A stretch of 64,000 nucleotides of DNA from Microbacterium lacus. GTDB taxonomy: Bacteria; Actinomycetota; Actinomycetes; Actinomycetales; Microbacteriaceae. This document shows, piece by piece, positions 29,401 through 41,064 of this stretch. Location of the stretch: positions 124,001-188,000 of the forward strand of contig NZ_NMUM01000040.1 in NCBI RefSeq assembly GCF_002812805.1, written 5' to 3'. Each line of letters starts with the position of its first letter. Position 1 is the stretch's first letter. A model generated the notes under the pieces. It did no database searches, was not told the origin of the DNA, and worked only from the letters and a program-made list of their open reading frames with translations. The position numbers and the translations under genes are program-made.

Positions 29401-32400
29401 GGACGTAGTCGGTGAAGGTCACGGGACCGGGATTGGACTGGCCGTCGAGGACGCCGACGCGGACCGTACCGCTGCCCGTCGCGCCCGAGGCATCCACCAC
29501 CCGGTAGCGGAACGAGACCTGCCCCCGGAAGCCGGCGACGCTGGAGTAGACGATGGACGCGCCATCCGCCGAGATGGATGCGGCCCCGGAATCCGGCTGG
29601 CTGAGCACCGCGTCCAGGGCGACCGCGTCGCCGTCGGGGTCGACGCCGAACGAGTCGAACGGAATGGTGGTCGTCTGCCCGCTCAGCACACGCCCCTCGA
29701 GGGTCTCGGGGAGCGGATCGCGGTTGGCGTCGTCGGATTGGACGGTTATGCGCACCTCGGCCGTGTCGGTCAGGGCCGGCGCGCCCGTCGCGTATACGCC
29801 GTACTGCACGACGTACTCGCCCGGGGTCTCGGGGGCGAGATAGCGCAGAACTCCCCCCGAGGCGAAGGCAAGACCCTCGGAGGTCGACGACACGACCGCG
29901 GCCGGGTTCAGCGTCAGACCCGACCCCGACGGGGCGACATCGTTCGTGAGCACCGGGATGTCGACCTGCGCGCCCTGTCGGACGACGACCGAGTCGCCGA
30001 CGGCGATGGGGGCGAGCTCGGGCGCGGGGGGCAACAGATAGACGGTCGCCTCGCCGACGACGCGCGCCCCGGCATCCGACGTTCCATCACTCACGACGTA
30101 CGAGACGGTGCCGAGCCGGCCGGGATCGCCTGTTGCCGTCGTTCCCGAGACGCGCATCGAGTTCTGTCCGACCACGTCGACGCTGAGCGATGCCCCCGCG
30201 TCGATGCGGGGAACCGCATCGCTCAGCAACAGCACCCGCCGCGTGGGGTTCGAGACCGCCGCGAAGACATCGACGGTCGCGTCTTCGCGCGGGTGCACAA
30301 ACGCGACGACGGGGGCCGTCGCCAGCTGCGCGGCCGCGTCGTCGGCGAGCAGAGTGATGCGCGCCGTGCCCGTGACCTCGCTCGTTCCGTCGCCGACCGA
30401 GAAGCTCACCCGGTACGTGCCGGGCTGCTCTGCCGTGATGTCGAATGCGGTGCCGCCGGGGGTCGCGACGACGCTGGCGGGGGCATCGTCGAGGACGCGC
30501 ACAGCAGTGAGTGTCAGCTCACCCGCCGTTCCGGTGACGTGCGGAGAGACATCGACCGTGAGTCCCGCGCCGACCGTGTCGACGACGGCGAAGGATTGGA
30601 CCTGCAGCCGCGGCCCAGTCGAGACGCGGACCGTCAGCGGCTTGGTCGCGACCGCCCCGCGCGTATCCGCGACGGTGACCTGGAGCTCGATGAGCTGCGC
30701 GGCACCCGAGCCGTCGTCCGCGTGCTGGTAGACGACCTCGCCGGAGGGGGAAGCCGTCACCACGCCCACTCCGGAGGGATTCTCAACGGAAAGCAAGAGC
30801 AGCGGGTCCCCGTCGGGATCGACCCAACCGGTCAGCACGGGCACCGAGACCGTGCCGCCCGTCGCAACCTCGGGCGTCGGCCATTCGGCCAGGCATCCGA
30901 CACTCCCGCACCACTCCGGCGCGGCGTTCGCCGCCTCGGGTTCGACGGTGAGCGCGACGGTCGTCGGCTCGGAATAGAGGCCGTCGACGGCCGTGCCGTC
31001 GCTGACGCGGTACGTGAACGAGCCCGAGCCGCGCGCGCCGTCGGCGACCCGGACGGCGAGCCGCTGCCCGCTGTCGATGATCGTGATCTCGCCGAACCCG
31101 GGGTCGAGCCCGCTGACCGATGCGGGATCGATGCTCAGCACGTCTTCGTTGGGATCGTGATCGTTCAACAGCACGGGCAGCACGACGAGCGCTCCCGAAC
31201 GCACGCCGAACGCGTCCGGCTCGGCAACCGGGGGCTTCGGATCGAGAACGACCGGGGCCTCTTCCTGCGCGTCTTCTATCGTCGGATCGACGCGATCATC
31301 GAGCGACCAGTCCTGGCTCGTCGCCACCAGCTGTCCGTCGGGGAGGGTCCACACCCATCCGGAACGTGTCTCGTTCAACGCCACGACGCCCTCGCCGAGG
31401 AGGAAGGACGGGCGGCGCTGGTCATCCAGTTCGAGGCCGGCGTAGTCGAGCACGGACTCCCCCGCGCTCGAGTTCCACAAGACGCCCCCGCCCGAGGGCG
31501 CCAGCCAGGCGGCGTAGGTCGTGCCGTCGACCGTCACGGGTCGCGCGGGGGTGCCGAGCACCTCCTGTCCGGTGCCGAGCTCGCGGATCGCCGGCGCTCC
31601 GCTCACGTCCAACCGCACCAGACGTGTCTCGTCCGCGAGGTACACGGCGTCCGCTGAGGTGGACGGCCGGCTGATCACGCGACCGCTGAGGGTATCGGTC
31701 TCGATCGGCTCGGCCGCATCTTTCCGCCAGGCCAGGCCCGTGTCGAGGTCGACGACGAACCACACCCCCGAAGCCGCCGAGATCGCCGGGTCGGTCGCAT
31801 CGATCACGGCATCATCGACCCCGCGGATGGTGCGGGTGCCGATGTCGTACCGCAGGACGGCGCCGCCCTGCTCCGAATAGCTGTACAGGATGCCGGCATC
31901 ATCGACCGCGATCGCATCGGCCGCGTATTGCGGCCCCTCTTCGGAGTCATCACCCGAGCTGTCGTCCGGATCCACCTGTGTGGGCGCACTGTCGCTCAGC
32001 CGGCCGACCCACACAGCGCCCGTGTCGGTGAGGTACGCCACGAAGTCGCCCGCGACCGAGACATCCGTCGTCCCCTCGGGAGTTGACGGCGAGTCACGCA
32101 GAGCCTCGTCGTCGAGGTCGACGGGAAGCGCTTCATCGACCCGGGTCACCTTGCCGAAGCTCTCGGAGAAGAGGTACGGCCCCGAGCTGCCGCCCTGCGC
32201 AACGAGCGTCGGATCCGTGACGGTCCGCACCGTGTCGAGCTCGCCGATCGCCGTGTTCACGCGCGCATACCGACGACCATCGCCCGTCTGCAGCGCCCAG
32301 ACGGACGTGTCGACCGACGGGGTCTCGCGCGCGTCGAGTCCGGGCCAGACGATGCCGATCCCGATGACGGTCGCGAGGGCGGCGACCGTGGCAAGGCCCG

Positions 32401-32425
32401 AGATCAGCCGACGCCGGCGCGGCAT
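26420..32425 (-). CDS. Giant membrane-anchored Ig-like/fibronectin-type surface protein (2001 residues)
   Basis: The start at 32425 (MPRRRRLISGLATVAALATV) gives one N-terminal signal-anchor helix. Residues 35-450 look like a beta-propeller (repeated VAYLTDTGAVWVG, VWFVVDLDTGLAW). Then come many Ig-like or cadherin-like repeats with recurring PVLTNDVAPSGS, VLLNDHDPNEDVL and FRYRVVDASGATGSG motifs (Big_9/VCBS type), then Fn3-like modules (YPQAPTSVRQVAYADGAVTL) and a Pro-rich end (PVPEPPVEQPPVEPAP). No sortase motif is seen. The start codon overlaps the kinase stop (TGATG). Likely an extracellular adhesin or sensor; function unknown. Confidence 0.9.
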   Translation of the reverse strand: MPRRRRLISGLATVAALATVIGIGIVWPGLDARETPSVDTSVWALQTGDGRRYARVNTAIGELDTVRTVTDPTLVAQGGSSGPYLFSESFGKVTRVDEALPVDLDDEALRDSPSTPEGTTDVSVAGDFVAYLTDTGAVWVGRLSDSAPTQVDPDDSSGDDSEEGPQYAADAIAVDDAGILYSYSEQGGAVLRYDIGTRTIRGVDDAVIDATDPAISAASGVWFVVDLDTGLAWRKDAAEPIETDTLSGRVISRPSTSADAVYLADETRLVRLDVSGAPAIRELGTGQEVLGTPARPVTVDGTTYAAWLAPSGGGVLWNSSAGESVLDYAGLELDDQRRPSFLLGEGVVALNETRSGWVWTLPDGQLVATSQDWSLDDRVDPTIEDAQEEAPVVLDPKPPVAEPDAFGVRSGALVVLPVLLNDHDPNEDVLSIDPASVSGLDPGFGEITIIDSGQRLAVRVADGARGSGSFTYRVSDGTAVDGLYSEPTTVALTVEPEAANAAPEWCGSVGCLAEWPTPEVATGGTVSVPVLTGWVDPDGDPLLLLSVENPSGVGVVTASPSGEVVYQHADDGSGAAQLIELQVTVADTRGAVATKPLTVRVSTGPRLQVQSFAVVDTVGAGLTVDVSPHVTGTAGELTLTAVRVLDDAPASVVATPGGTAFDITAEQPGTYRVSFSVGDGTSEVTGTARITLLADDAAAQLATAPVVAFVHPREDATVDVFAAVSNPTRRVLLLSDAVPRIDAGASLSVDVVGQNSMRVSGTTATGDPGRLGTVSYVVSDGTSDAGARVVGEATVYLLPPAPELAPIAVGDSVVVRQGAQVDIPVLTNDVAPSGSGLTLNPAAVVSSTSEGLAFASGGVLRYLAPETPGEYVVQYGVYATGAPALTDTAEVRITVQSDDANRDPLPETLEGRVLSGQTTTIPFDSFGVDPDGDAVALDAVLSQPDSGAASISADGASIVYSSVAGFRGQVSFRYRVVDASGATGSGTVRVGVLDGQSNPGPVTFTDYVQVQVGTENVIDVSPLANDIDPTGGTLRVTGVQPDLPPTLEDGSASDEYERLESLVRTVDEATIAVTASSEPGTMSFLYDVESDSGNTARGLVVVRVVREAVPDYPVVADTVLTAETRDGFVQGVDVVSGKVRWTGGEISGLTLSLWGAPADLEVDGTTISGPLPLTGRIIAFELTGEGASGPVTTYGFLRIPGERDVKLALRGGASAQEVTEGRSKNIDMAGLVPVPDGTRLQVSPDVSASGARPQGSCELVSGTTVRYEAGLAAPWADACYVPVRLAGTQEWSVVAVPIRVLAVAPQPQLRSGALTIAPGASADFDLRTLTSWQGRDEWDRIAYAIEYTGSSFVIDAEDGRLTITGTDRAVPGTQEAITVSITSHTGVEPVRLLLRVGAVPSSLPVGGTLAQQCSQAGGSSCVIPVVGAAGEVNPLPGTPLEVIGVAATGACVGVTFSVASAGSVLAEWTEDAPGATCTASFTLRDAQGRTTGGGRDGALLLDLQGYPQAPTSVRQVAYADGAVTLRIDPGAANQAYPALSEFVVRSSASGAGTGSASGTVVATCSVEGICPSISAPNGAERTYEVVSVNAIGESRTSVSTVAWAYDTPAAPRSVTWAPVVTGGEGGLISLAIEGIDQAKTGSVQITSAAGETVVVDLPSGRDTLTVPSFRVGANTSTTVVVTPQSRFPLPPGLTGTASGASVAIQANGIGAPTGISLSLSSTANGNGTSTINAQATAASGGDGSTLRLGVSRADETCSPTSADGSAVFTVPDGLEYAFTACAVSRFAGETFGSASVQQSVRAVQSTAPPEGYTFVVSPTPDVETNGARWVIRDLPTSSEDAPTLNVPQFEGAPPNPVFDVDPGIRVRYTHTQWGTSSEWAPVTPASGSAPFQVQASWQVASCAGGEPLQLAGSSTEGRADIEFDSSSAVFEDAAGNALVFDPAVGIVPFGAVSVRDIGVTASWDSQGWGLAAASAAFGGACTTNNPVPEPPVEQPPVEPAP

Positions 32426-33597
32426 CAGAAGCCTCCCGCCCCGAACAGCGCGCCGAGCGCACCCGCGATGACCGCGACCGCCACGACGACCGCCGCACCC
32501 ACGACCCAGGGCCACTTGCGTGCGGGCGCCGCGCTGCCCGAGAAGTTCGTGCTCGAGATATCCGTGTCCTCGTCGCGCGCGAGCGCCGCCACACCGCGGC
32601 GGGAGGGTGCCTTGCGCGTCGTGTCCTGGGGCACCCAGGGCCGCGCAGGGCCGCGCAATCCGGCATCCGCGAAGTCGACGGATGTCGTGGGCGCCGCCCA
32701 CTCGTCCACGGCGACTTCCAGCGGGGTCTGGTCAAGACCCAGCTCGGCCTGGACACCGCGCAGCGCCTCACCGAAGGGAAGCGCGCCCGCGTATCGCCGG
32801 TCGGGATCGCGGTTCATCGCGGTGGCGAGCGCCTCTTGCAAGGACCCGGGGACGTCGGCGCGGGTGAGCGGCGTGTAGTTCGCGTGCGCGATGCGGCGTC
32901 GCAGGTGCTCACGCGTGTTCTGGCCCTTCTCCCGCCGCTCGAACGGGCTGTGCCCGGCGAGCAGCGAATAGACCGTCGCACCCAGTCCCCAGACCTCGCT
33001 CGCGATCGTGCCCGAGGTCTTCTCGGTGATCACCTCGGGCGCGCTCCAGGGCACACTCATCGCCAGCATCTCGTCGGCCTGGCTGCGGGCGAGTGACGAC
33101 GAGATCCCGAAGTCGGCCAGCACGGGTGCCCCGAAGCTCGTGACGAGGATATTGCTCGGCTTGATGTCGCGGTGCACGAGCCCGGCGCGGTGCGCGGACT
33201 CGAGCGCGCTGGCCATCTTCACCCCGATCGACAGCGCCTCCGCCACCGGGATCCGCTCGACACGGTAGCGCTGCGAGAGCGAACCCGGGCAGTACTCCAT
33301 GACGATGTAGGGACGACCCTCGGCCGAGACGCCCGCCTGGTACACCGTCACGATCGACGGGTGCGCGGACAGGTGCGCCAAGACATCCGCTTCCGAATTG
33401 AACATGCGCAGCAGATCGGCGTCTCGCACGTCGCTCGGCAGGACCTTGACGGCGACGTTGCGACGCGGCATGTCCTGTTCGTACAGGAATACGTCGGCGA
33501 AACCGCCCGAACCGAGCGGCCGCACATAGGTCAGACCGGGCAGGATGGGGGGCGCGGACGGCAGCCTTTTGGCCACGAGCTGTCCCCCAGACTGCAT
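32425..33597 (-). CDS. Membrane Ser/Thr protein kinase without extracellular sensor domain
   Basis: A 390-residue Hanks-type kinase. Gly loop LGSGGFADVFLYE, catalytic Lys51 (VAVKVL), HRDIKPSN at 142-149 and DFG at 162-164 are intact. A linker rich in Asp/Thr/Pro leads to a single C-terminal helix (WPWVVGAAVVVAVAVIAGAL) with only a few residues outside, so PASTA or other sensor domains are absent. The start at 33597 is preferred over upstream open frame; an AGGAG lies 12 bases before it. It heads the operon and is translationally coupled to the giant Ig protein, which could serve as its sensor (inference). No phosphatase gene is seen nearby. Confidence 0.93.
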   Translation of the reverse strand: MQSGGQLVAKRLPSAPPILPGLTYVRPLGSGGFADVFLYEQDMPRRNVAVKVLPSDVRDADLLRMFNSEADVLAHLSAHPSIVTVYQAGVSAEGRPYIVMEYCPGSLSQRYRVERIPVAEALSIGVKMASALESAHRAGLVHRDIKPSNILVTSFGAPVLADFGISSSLARSQADEMLAMSVPWSAPEVITEKTSGTIASEVWGLGATVYSLLAGHSPFERREKGQNTREHLRRRIAHANYTPLTRADVPGSLQEALATAMNRDPDRRYAGALPFGEALRGVQAELGLDQTPLEVAVDEWAAPTTSVDFADAGLRGPARPWVPQDTTRKAPSRRGVAALARDEDTDISSTNFSGSAAPARKWPWVVGAAVVVAVAVIAGALGALFGAGGF

Positions 33598-33694
33598 TCC
33601 CCGGCGGCGCTCCTGAAAGGATGCGCGCGCCGATGCCCTCAACCACCTGAGACGCTCACTGCCCCCGCACTGATGAACGCCGCCCTTGCGACCG

Positions 33695-33731
33695 CGAGGG
33701 TTCCACACATGCTAACAAAGTGCAACCCTCG
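33695..33731 (-). promoter_or_regulatory. Inverted repeat around a possible promoter of the kinase operon
   Basis: CGAGGGTT (33695-33702) and AACCCTCG (33724-33731) are exact complements 21 bases apart. Between them, on the minus strand, lies the -10-like TAGCAT (33709-33714); no convincing -35 is visible. The arms flank where polymerase would bind, so an operator is plausible. It sits about 100 bp before the kinase start. Confidence 0.4.
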
Positions 33732-33776
33732 GACGGCCCGCCGATCCACAGCCTCTGACCGCTGCGGGCAACGGGT

Positions 33777-34493
33777 CTAGGCGTCCGGGCCCGGGGCCGG
33801 AAACGGGGGCATACCGGGATCGAACGGCGCATCCAGCGACTGCGACAGCTCGGCGAGCAGGGCGTCGACCTGGGGTTCGACGTAGCGCGTGACGGCCGCC
33901 TGGATCCGCAGTCGATGATGGAGCAGGATGGCGCAGACCTCGCGGCCGATCAGGTTGGCGTAATCGTCGGCCAGCCCGACCTCTTGGCGCAGGGCGGCTT
34001 TCGCCGCGTCGGTCAGAGCGGGCAGTGCCGGGACCTCGGCGTCGACCTCTTGCGCCAGTCCCGAGATCGTGAAGAGGAAGGGCGCTCCCGCGACGGGATC
34101 CGGATCCATCGGAAGACCCTCGTACTCGGGTTCGAGACCCTCGGCCGGGCGATAGCTGCGCGCCCGGTTACGGGCGGCCTGCTGATCGAGTTCGGCCTGC
34201 AGCATCGGCAGGTTGAGCGACGTGTACACGGCCACAGCTTGGTCGACGATCGCCTTGATGCGGGTCGACAGTCCGTGCTGAACGGCATGCGGAACGTCGG
34301 AGCCGAGGCCCGCCGCCGACAGCACCGGCGACCCGAAACACCGGCGACAGGGAGCGACCCTGCCGCGGTGCGTGGAGGGTTCCCAGCGCGGCAGCCAGCG
34401 CAGCCAGGCGTCGACCGCCCCGCTGACCTGCGTCTCCAAAGACCGCTCCACGGGACCAACGGTAGTACCGGGATGCCGCGACATGACAGACAT
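33777..34493 (-). CDS. Conserved-looking protein of unknown function
   Basis: A 238-residue soluble protein that I do not recognise. A CRRC pair near residue 49 might bind metal together with other residues, but no second pair is present. The C-terminal half is helical and acidic (ALRQEVGLADDYANLIGREV) and ends Pro-rich. Starts at 34493 or 34484 are both possible. It is downstream of two membrane-protein genes with a 30-bp gap and is probably co-transcribed with them. Confidence 0.7.
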   Translation of the reverse strand: MSVMSRHPGTTVGPVERSLETQVSGAVDAWLRWLPRWEPSTHRGRVAPCRRCFGSPVLSAAGLGSDVPHAVQHGLSTRIKAIVDQAVAVYTSLNLPMLQAELDQQAARNRARSYRPAEGLEPEYEGLPMDPDPVAGAPFLFTISGLAQEVDAEVPALPALTDAAKAALRQEVGLADDYANLIGREVCAILLHHRLRIQAAVTRYVEPQVDALLAELSQSLDAPFDPGMPPFPAPGPDA

Positions 34494-34523
34494 CCGCGTA
34501 TCGGCGCGCTCGTGGCGCCCTTC

Positions 34524-34997
34524 TCAGTCGTCGTTGCGCTCCCACGGCCACCGCGCGCCACCGGGTCCGGCGCGAACGACCGCGAGCGCGGCCGCGGCCG
34601 ACACGATGCCCGCGACGGCGATCACGGGCATCGGCCACGAGACCGCAAGCCCGGCCGCGACCCCGAAGGCCCGCAGAGGGTCGATGCCCGAGACGAGCGC
34701 GCCGACGGCGACACCGACCACGTAGCCGAGTGCCGCGGTCAAGCCCGCGAGCACCGCCATACCGATGCTCGCGCGCCGCACCAGGGCGGTGTACGTGACA
34801 GCCGCGAAGCCGATCATCGCGAACACCGTGCCGAGGATGCCGGGCAGTTGCGTCATCCCCGATTCGGAGATGACGGAAGCGTTGAGCGCGAGGCTGACGA
34901 CCCCGAGACCTGCGATCAGGAGCGCAACGAAGCCGACCGCAGCGAACGCCAGGATCGTCAGCGAGCGCCGCCGATCGGCCGCGCCCGCCTCATCCAT
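34524..34997 (-). CDS. Four-helix membrane protein of unknown function
   Basis: A 157-residue protein with about four membrane helices (LTILAFAAVGFVALLIAGLG, GILGTVFAMIGFAAVTYTAL and two more) and short loops. The start at 34997 (MDEAGAADRRRS) lies two bases after the upstream stop, which fits translational coupling; longer upstream frames overlap that gene. No family recognised. Confidence 0.8.
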   Translation of the reverse strand: MDEAGAADRRRSLTILAFAAVGFVALLIAGLGVVSLALNASVISESGMTQLPGILGTVFAMIGFAAVTYTALVRRASIGMAVLAGLTAALGYVVGVAVGALVSGIDPLRAFGVAAGLAVSWPMPVIAVAGIVSAAAALAVVRAGPGGARWPWERNDD

Positions 34998-34999
34998 GT

Positions 35000-35995
35000 C
35001 TAGCCCTGGGCGGAACGAGCCAGCGTGGGGCCTGCCTCGAGGGTCCGCTCGTACTCGCGCTGCGCCTCGAGGTTCAGCTCGCTCACGCGGCGACCGCGCG
35101 CGGCGACCCACGCCCCGAACCAGATCGTGAGCTCGCGCCCGATGACGAAGGCAGCGAAGGCGAGAGGTGCAACAAGCTGCGCCTCGACGAGGTCCGCGCC
35201 TTCAGTCCGAGTGAGCTGCCAGAACGGTGCCTGGAAGAGCTGACCGACCAGGTGTGCGCCGTAGGCGACGAACCCGATGAGCAACCCCCAGACGACCCAG
35301 TGCGCCCAGCGCCCGCGGTTGATGATCGCGCCGAGCAGCCAGAAACCGATGAAGAAGACGGCGGTCGTGATCCACAGCCACCACGACGTGAGGCCTTCGA
35401 TCGCGGAATCGACGACGGTATCGAACGTGAGCGAGCGATCGAGCAGGCCGATCGCGAGGGCCGCACCCAGGTACAGCACCGCGAAGCTGACAGCCGCCAG
35501 CAGACCGATCAGGCCGGCCGCGGCACGGTTGCCGCGCGGGCGGGGCGGCTCAGGAGCCTGCACGAAGATCGGCTGGGGGCTCGCGAAAGCTGCCGGGGCT
35601 GCGGCGGCGGGCGCAACGTACGCCTCGGTTGCGGGCTCGCTCGCCGTCACCGGAGCCGGCGCGGCGAGGGGGGCGGCGAGACCGGAGGACGCGTATGCCG
35701 TGGTCGGAGCGTCGGAGCCGGACGCATAGGCCGTGGTCGGCGCATCCGCGTCGGCCGTGGCTGCGGCATCGGCGGGCTTCGCGTCTGACGAGTCGGGCGT
35801 CGCCGCGGCCTCGTACATCGCATAGTCGATGTCCTCGCCTCGCGATGACGTCGACTCGCCTCGCGATGACGTCGGGGTGATGTCGCGCTGAGCGGCTTCG
35901 GCGTCTGCCAGGCCCTCGTGTGCGCGGCCCACGACGTCATCCACCGGCCGCGGGTCCTCGACGGGTGCGCCGGGCTCCTTGCTGGCGTCGCTCAT
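35000..35995 (-). CDS. Membrane protein with long Ala/Thr-rich N-terminal region
   Basis: A 331-residue protein. Residues 1-150 are disordered and contain short repeats (TSSRGES/TSSRGED and two DAPTTAYAS copies), encoded by direct DNA repeats near 35835-35875. Residues 155-310 carry four membrane helices (AGLIGLLAAVSFAVLYLGAA, WLWITTAVFFIGFWLLGAI and others). The ATG at 35995 follows a GAGGAGCACACCC ribosome site; a GTG five codons upstream is possible but less well placed. First gene of a three-gene minus-strand group. Confidence 0.8.
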   Translation of the reverse strand: MSDASKEPGAPVEDPRPVDDVVGRAHEGLADAEAAQRDITPTSSRGESTSSRGEDIDYAMYEAAATPDSSDAKPADAAATADADAPTTAYASGSDAPTTAYASSGLAAPLAAPAPVTASEPATEAYVAPAAAAPAAFASPQPIFVQAPEPPRPRGNRAAAGLIGLLAAVSFAVLYLGAALAIGLLDRSLTFDTVVDSAIEGLTSWWLWITTAVFFIGFWLLGAIINRGRWAHWVVWGLLIGFVAYGAHLVGQLFQAPFWQLTRTEGADLVEAQLVAPLAFAAFVIGRELTIWFGAWVAARGRRVSELNLEAQREYERTLEAGPTLARSAQG

Positions 35996-36132
35996 GGGTG
36001 TGCTCCTCACGCGGGGACGGTCAACCCGCCCGGTCTCTGCGGGGCGCTCCCCGCGGGGCTCAGGCTACCCCGGTGTCGCGGCAAGGCCGGGCAGGCATGC
36101 CGTCGTGTTTCGGATGCCCTTCATCTGGAGCG

Positions 36133-36190
36133 CGAGAGTGCCCGTTCCTGTTGCCGAGAGTGCCCGTTCCACGCGCGACAGTGCCCGTTC
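36133..36190 (+). repeat. Array C of the CGAGGGTGCCCGTT family, 3 units
   Basis: Units start at 36133, 36155 and 36176 (CGAGAGTGCCCGTTCC twice, then CGACAGTGCCCGTTC), with a period of 21-22 bp. The array lies 30 bp after the stop of the minus-strand gene 36220-36870 and about 140 bp before the start at 35995. Confidence 0.85.
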
Positions 36191-36219
36191 GGCGCTTCCA
36201 GACAGGGTGCGCGAACGAC

Positions 36220-36870
36220 TCACTGCCACACGCGCGCCTCGGTGCTCGCCTGATCGAACGGGGGGCCCGGGAACGTCCGTATAACGGCGAGCCAGCGCCC
36301 GCCCCTCAGCACATGGGATTCCGCGGCGGACGTGTCACCGGCCGGGAGATCACAACGGACGCCATCCTCCAGGGGTGTGCACACGAATCCCGTCGCGGGT
36401 AGGACGCTCTGCGCTGTTTCCACGGCGGAGGCACTGACGTCGGCGACCGTGACCGTGGCTGTGCCCGCGCCATCCGTCCAGGCGCAGCCGAGCGTGATCT
36501 GCGCGCCGAGAGCCTCCGGCAGGCCCGCCACGGAAGACGGCGGGTATCCGATCGACTCGTCGAGGGATGTGCCCTTCGCGGCCTTGAGCTGATCCCACAA
36601 TGCTCTCGGGTAGAGGTCACCGCACGTCGTGGGCGCTCCAGCCTCGTCGTCGCTCGCGGGTGGCGGCGGAGTCTCGGTGAGAGATGGCGTCGGCTCGGGT
36701 ACCGACGCCGCAGGCCGCGGGTTCAGCGCACCGTCGACGACACCCCCCGTCCATGCGAGCACCACCGGCGTCATCGGTGCGGCAAGCCAGACGAGGCCCG
36801 CGACGACCGCGAGGCTCACGAGACCGACGAGCCACGCGAACGCCGTGTTGCGTCCCCCGATCTTCGCCAC
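36220..36870 (-). CDS. Membrane-anchored secreted protein of unknown function
   Basis: A 216-residue protein with one N-terminal membrane helix (FAWLVGLVSLAVVAGLVWLA), a Pro/Thr-rich spacer (VPEPTPSLTETPPPPASDDE) and a C-terminal extracellular domain with four Cys (TTCGDLYPRALW, LGCAWTDG, FVCTPLEDGVRC), probably disulfide-bonded. No family recognised. It is flanked on both sides by repeat arrays in opposite orientation. Confidence 0.8.
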   Translation of the reverse strand: MAKIGGRNTAFAWLVGLVSLAVVAGLVWLAAPMTPVVLAWTGGVVDGALNPRPAASVPEPTPSLTETPPPPASDDEAGAPTTCGDLYPRALWDQLKAAKGTSLDESIGYPPSSVAGLPEALGAQITLGCAWTDGAGTATVTVADVSASAVETAQSVLPATGFVCTPLEDGVRCDLPAGDTSAAESHVLRGGRWLAVIRTFPGPPFDQASTEARVWQ

Positions 36871-36976
36871 CCGTGGCCTCCTGTCCCGCCTGCCCCCTAG
36901 CCCCGAACGTTCCCCGCGCCCAGGCTAAGCCTCTGCCGCGACGTAATCCGTTCGCAACGCGGTGGACCACGCGACC

Positions 36977-37055
36977 AACGGGCACCCTCGCGCGTGGACC
37001 GGGCACCCTCGCGGTCGGGAACGGGCAACCTCGCGGTCGGGAACGGGCACCCTCG
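36977..37055 (-). repeat. Array D of the CGAGGGTGCCCGTT family, 4 units
   Basis: The complement AACGGGCACCCTCG occurs at 36977, 36998 (ACCGGG variant), 37020 (GGCAACC variant) and 37042, spaced 21, 22 and 22 bp. The array sits just beyond the rpoC terminator and 107 bp before the next gene start. Confidence 0.88.
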
Positions 37056-37070
37056 CGGGGGCGGGCGCGC

Positions 37071-37103
37071 AAAAAGGGGGCCCGCCGAAGCGGACCCCCT
37101 TTC
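37071..37103 (-). terminator. Intrinsic terminator of the rpoBC operon
   Basis: On the minus strand AAAGGGGGTCCGC-TTCG-GCGGGCCCCCTTTTT forms a long GC stem with a UUCG tetraloop and a U run. It begins about 11 bp after the rpoC stop. The best classical terminator in the window. Confidence 0.93.
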
Positions 37104-37113
37104 TTGGCACTAC

Positions 37114-40986
<3,873 letters not shown>

Positions 40987-41064
40987 GTGTTCTCCTGTGT
41001 CGAATCTTTAAGTCAGTTACGTGAGTCGGGCCGGAATCGGGACGATCCCTGAACCTGGGACGGG

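Noticed and set aside
28181..31657. Plus-strand open frame of 1158 codons
   Set aside because: Antisense to the Ig-like gene in high-GC DNA. The translation is Arg/Asp/Val-rich with no domain and no ribosome site.
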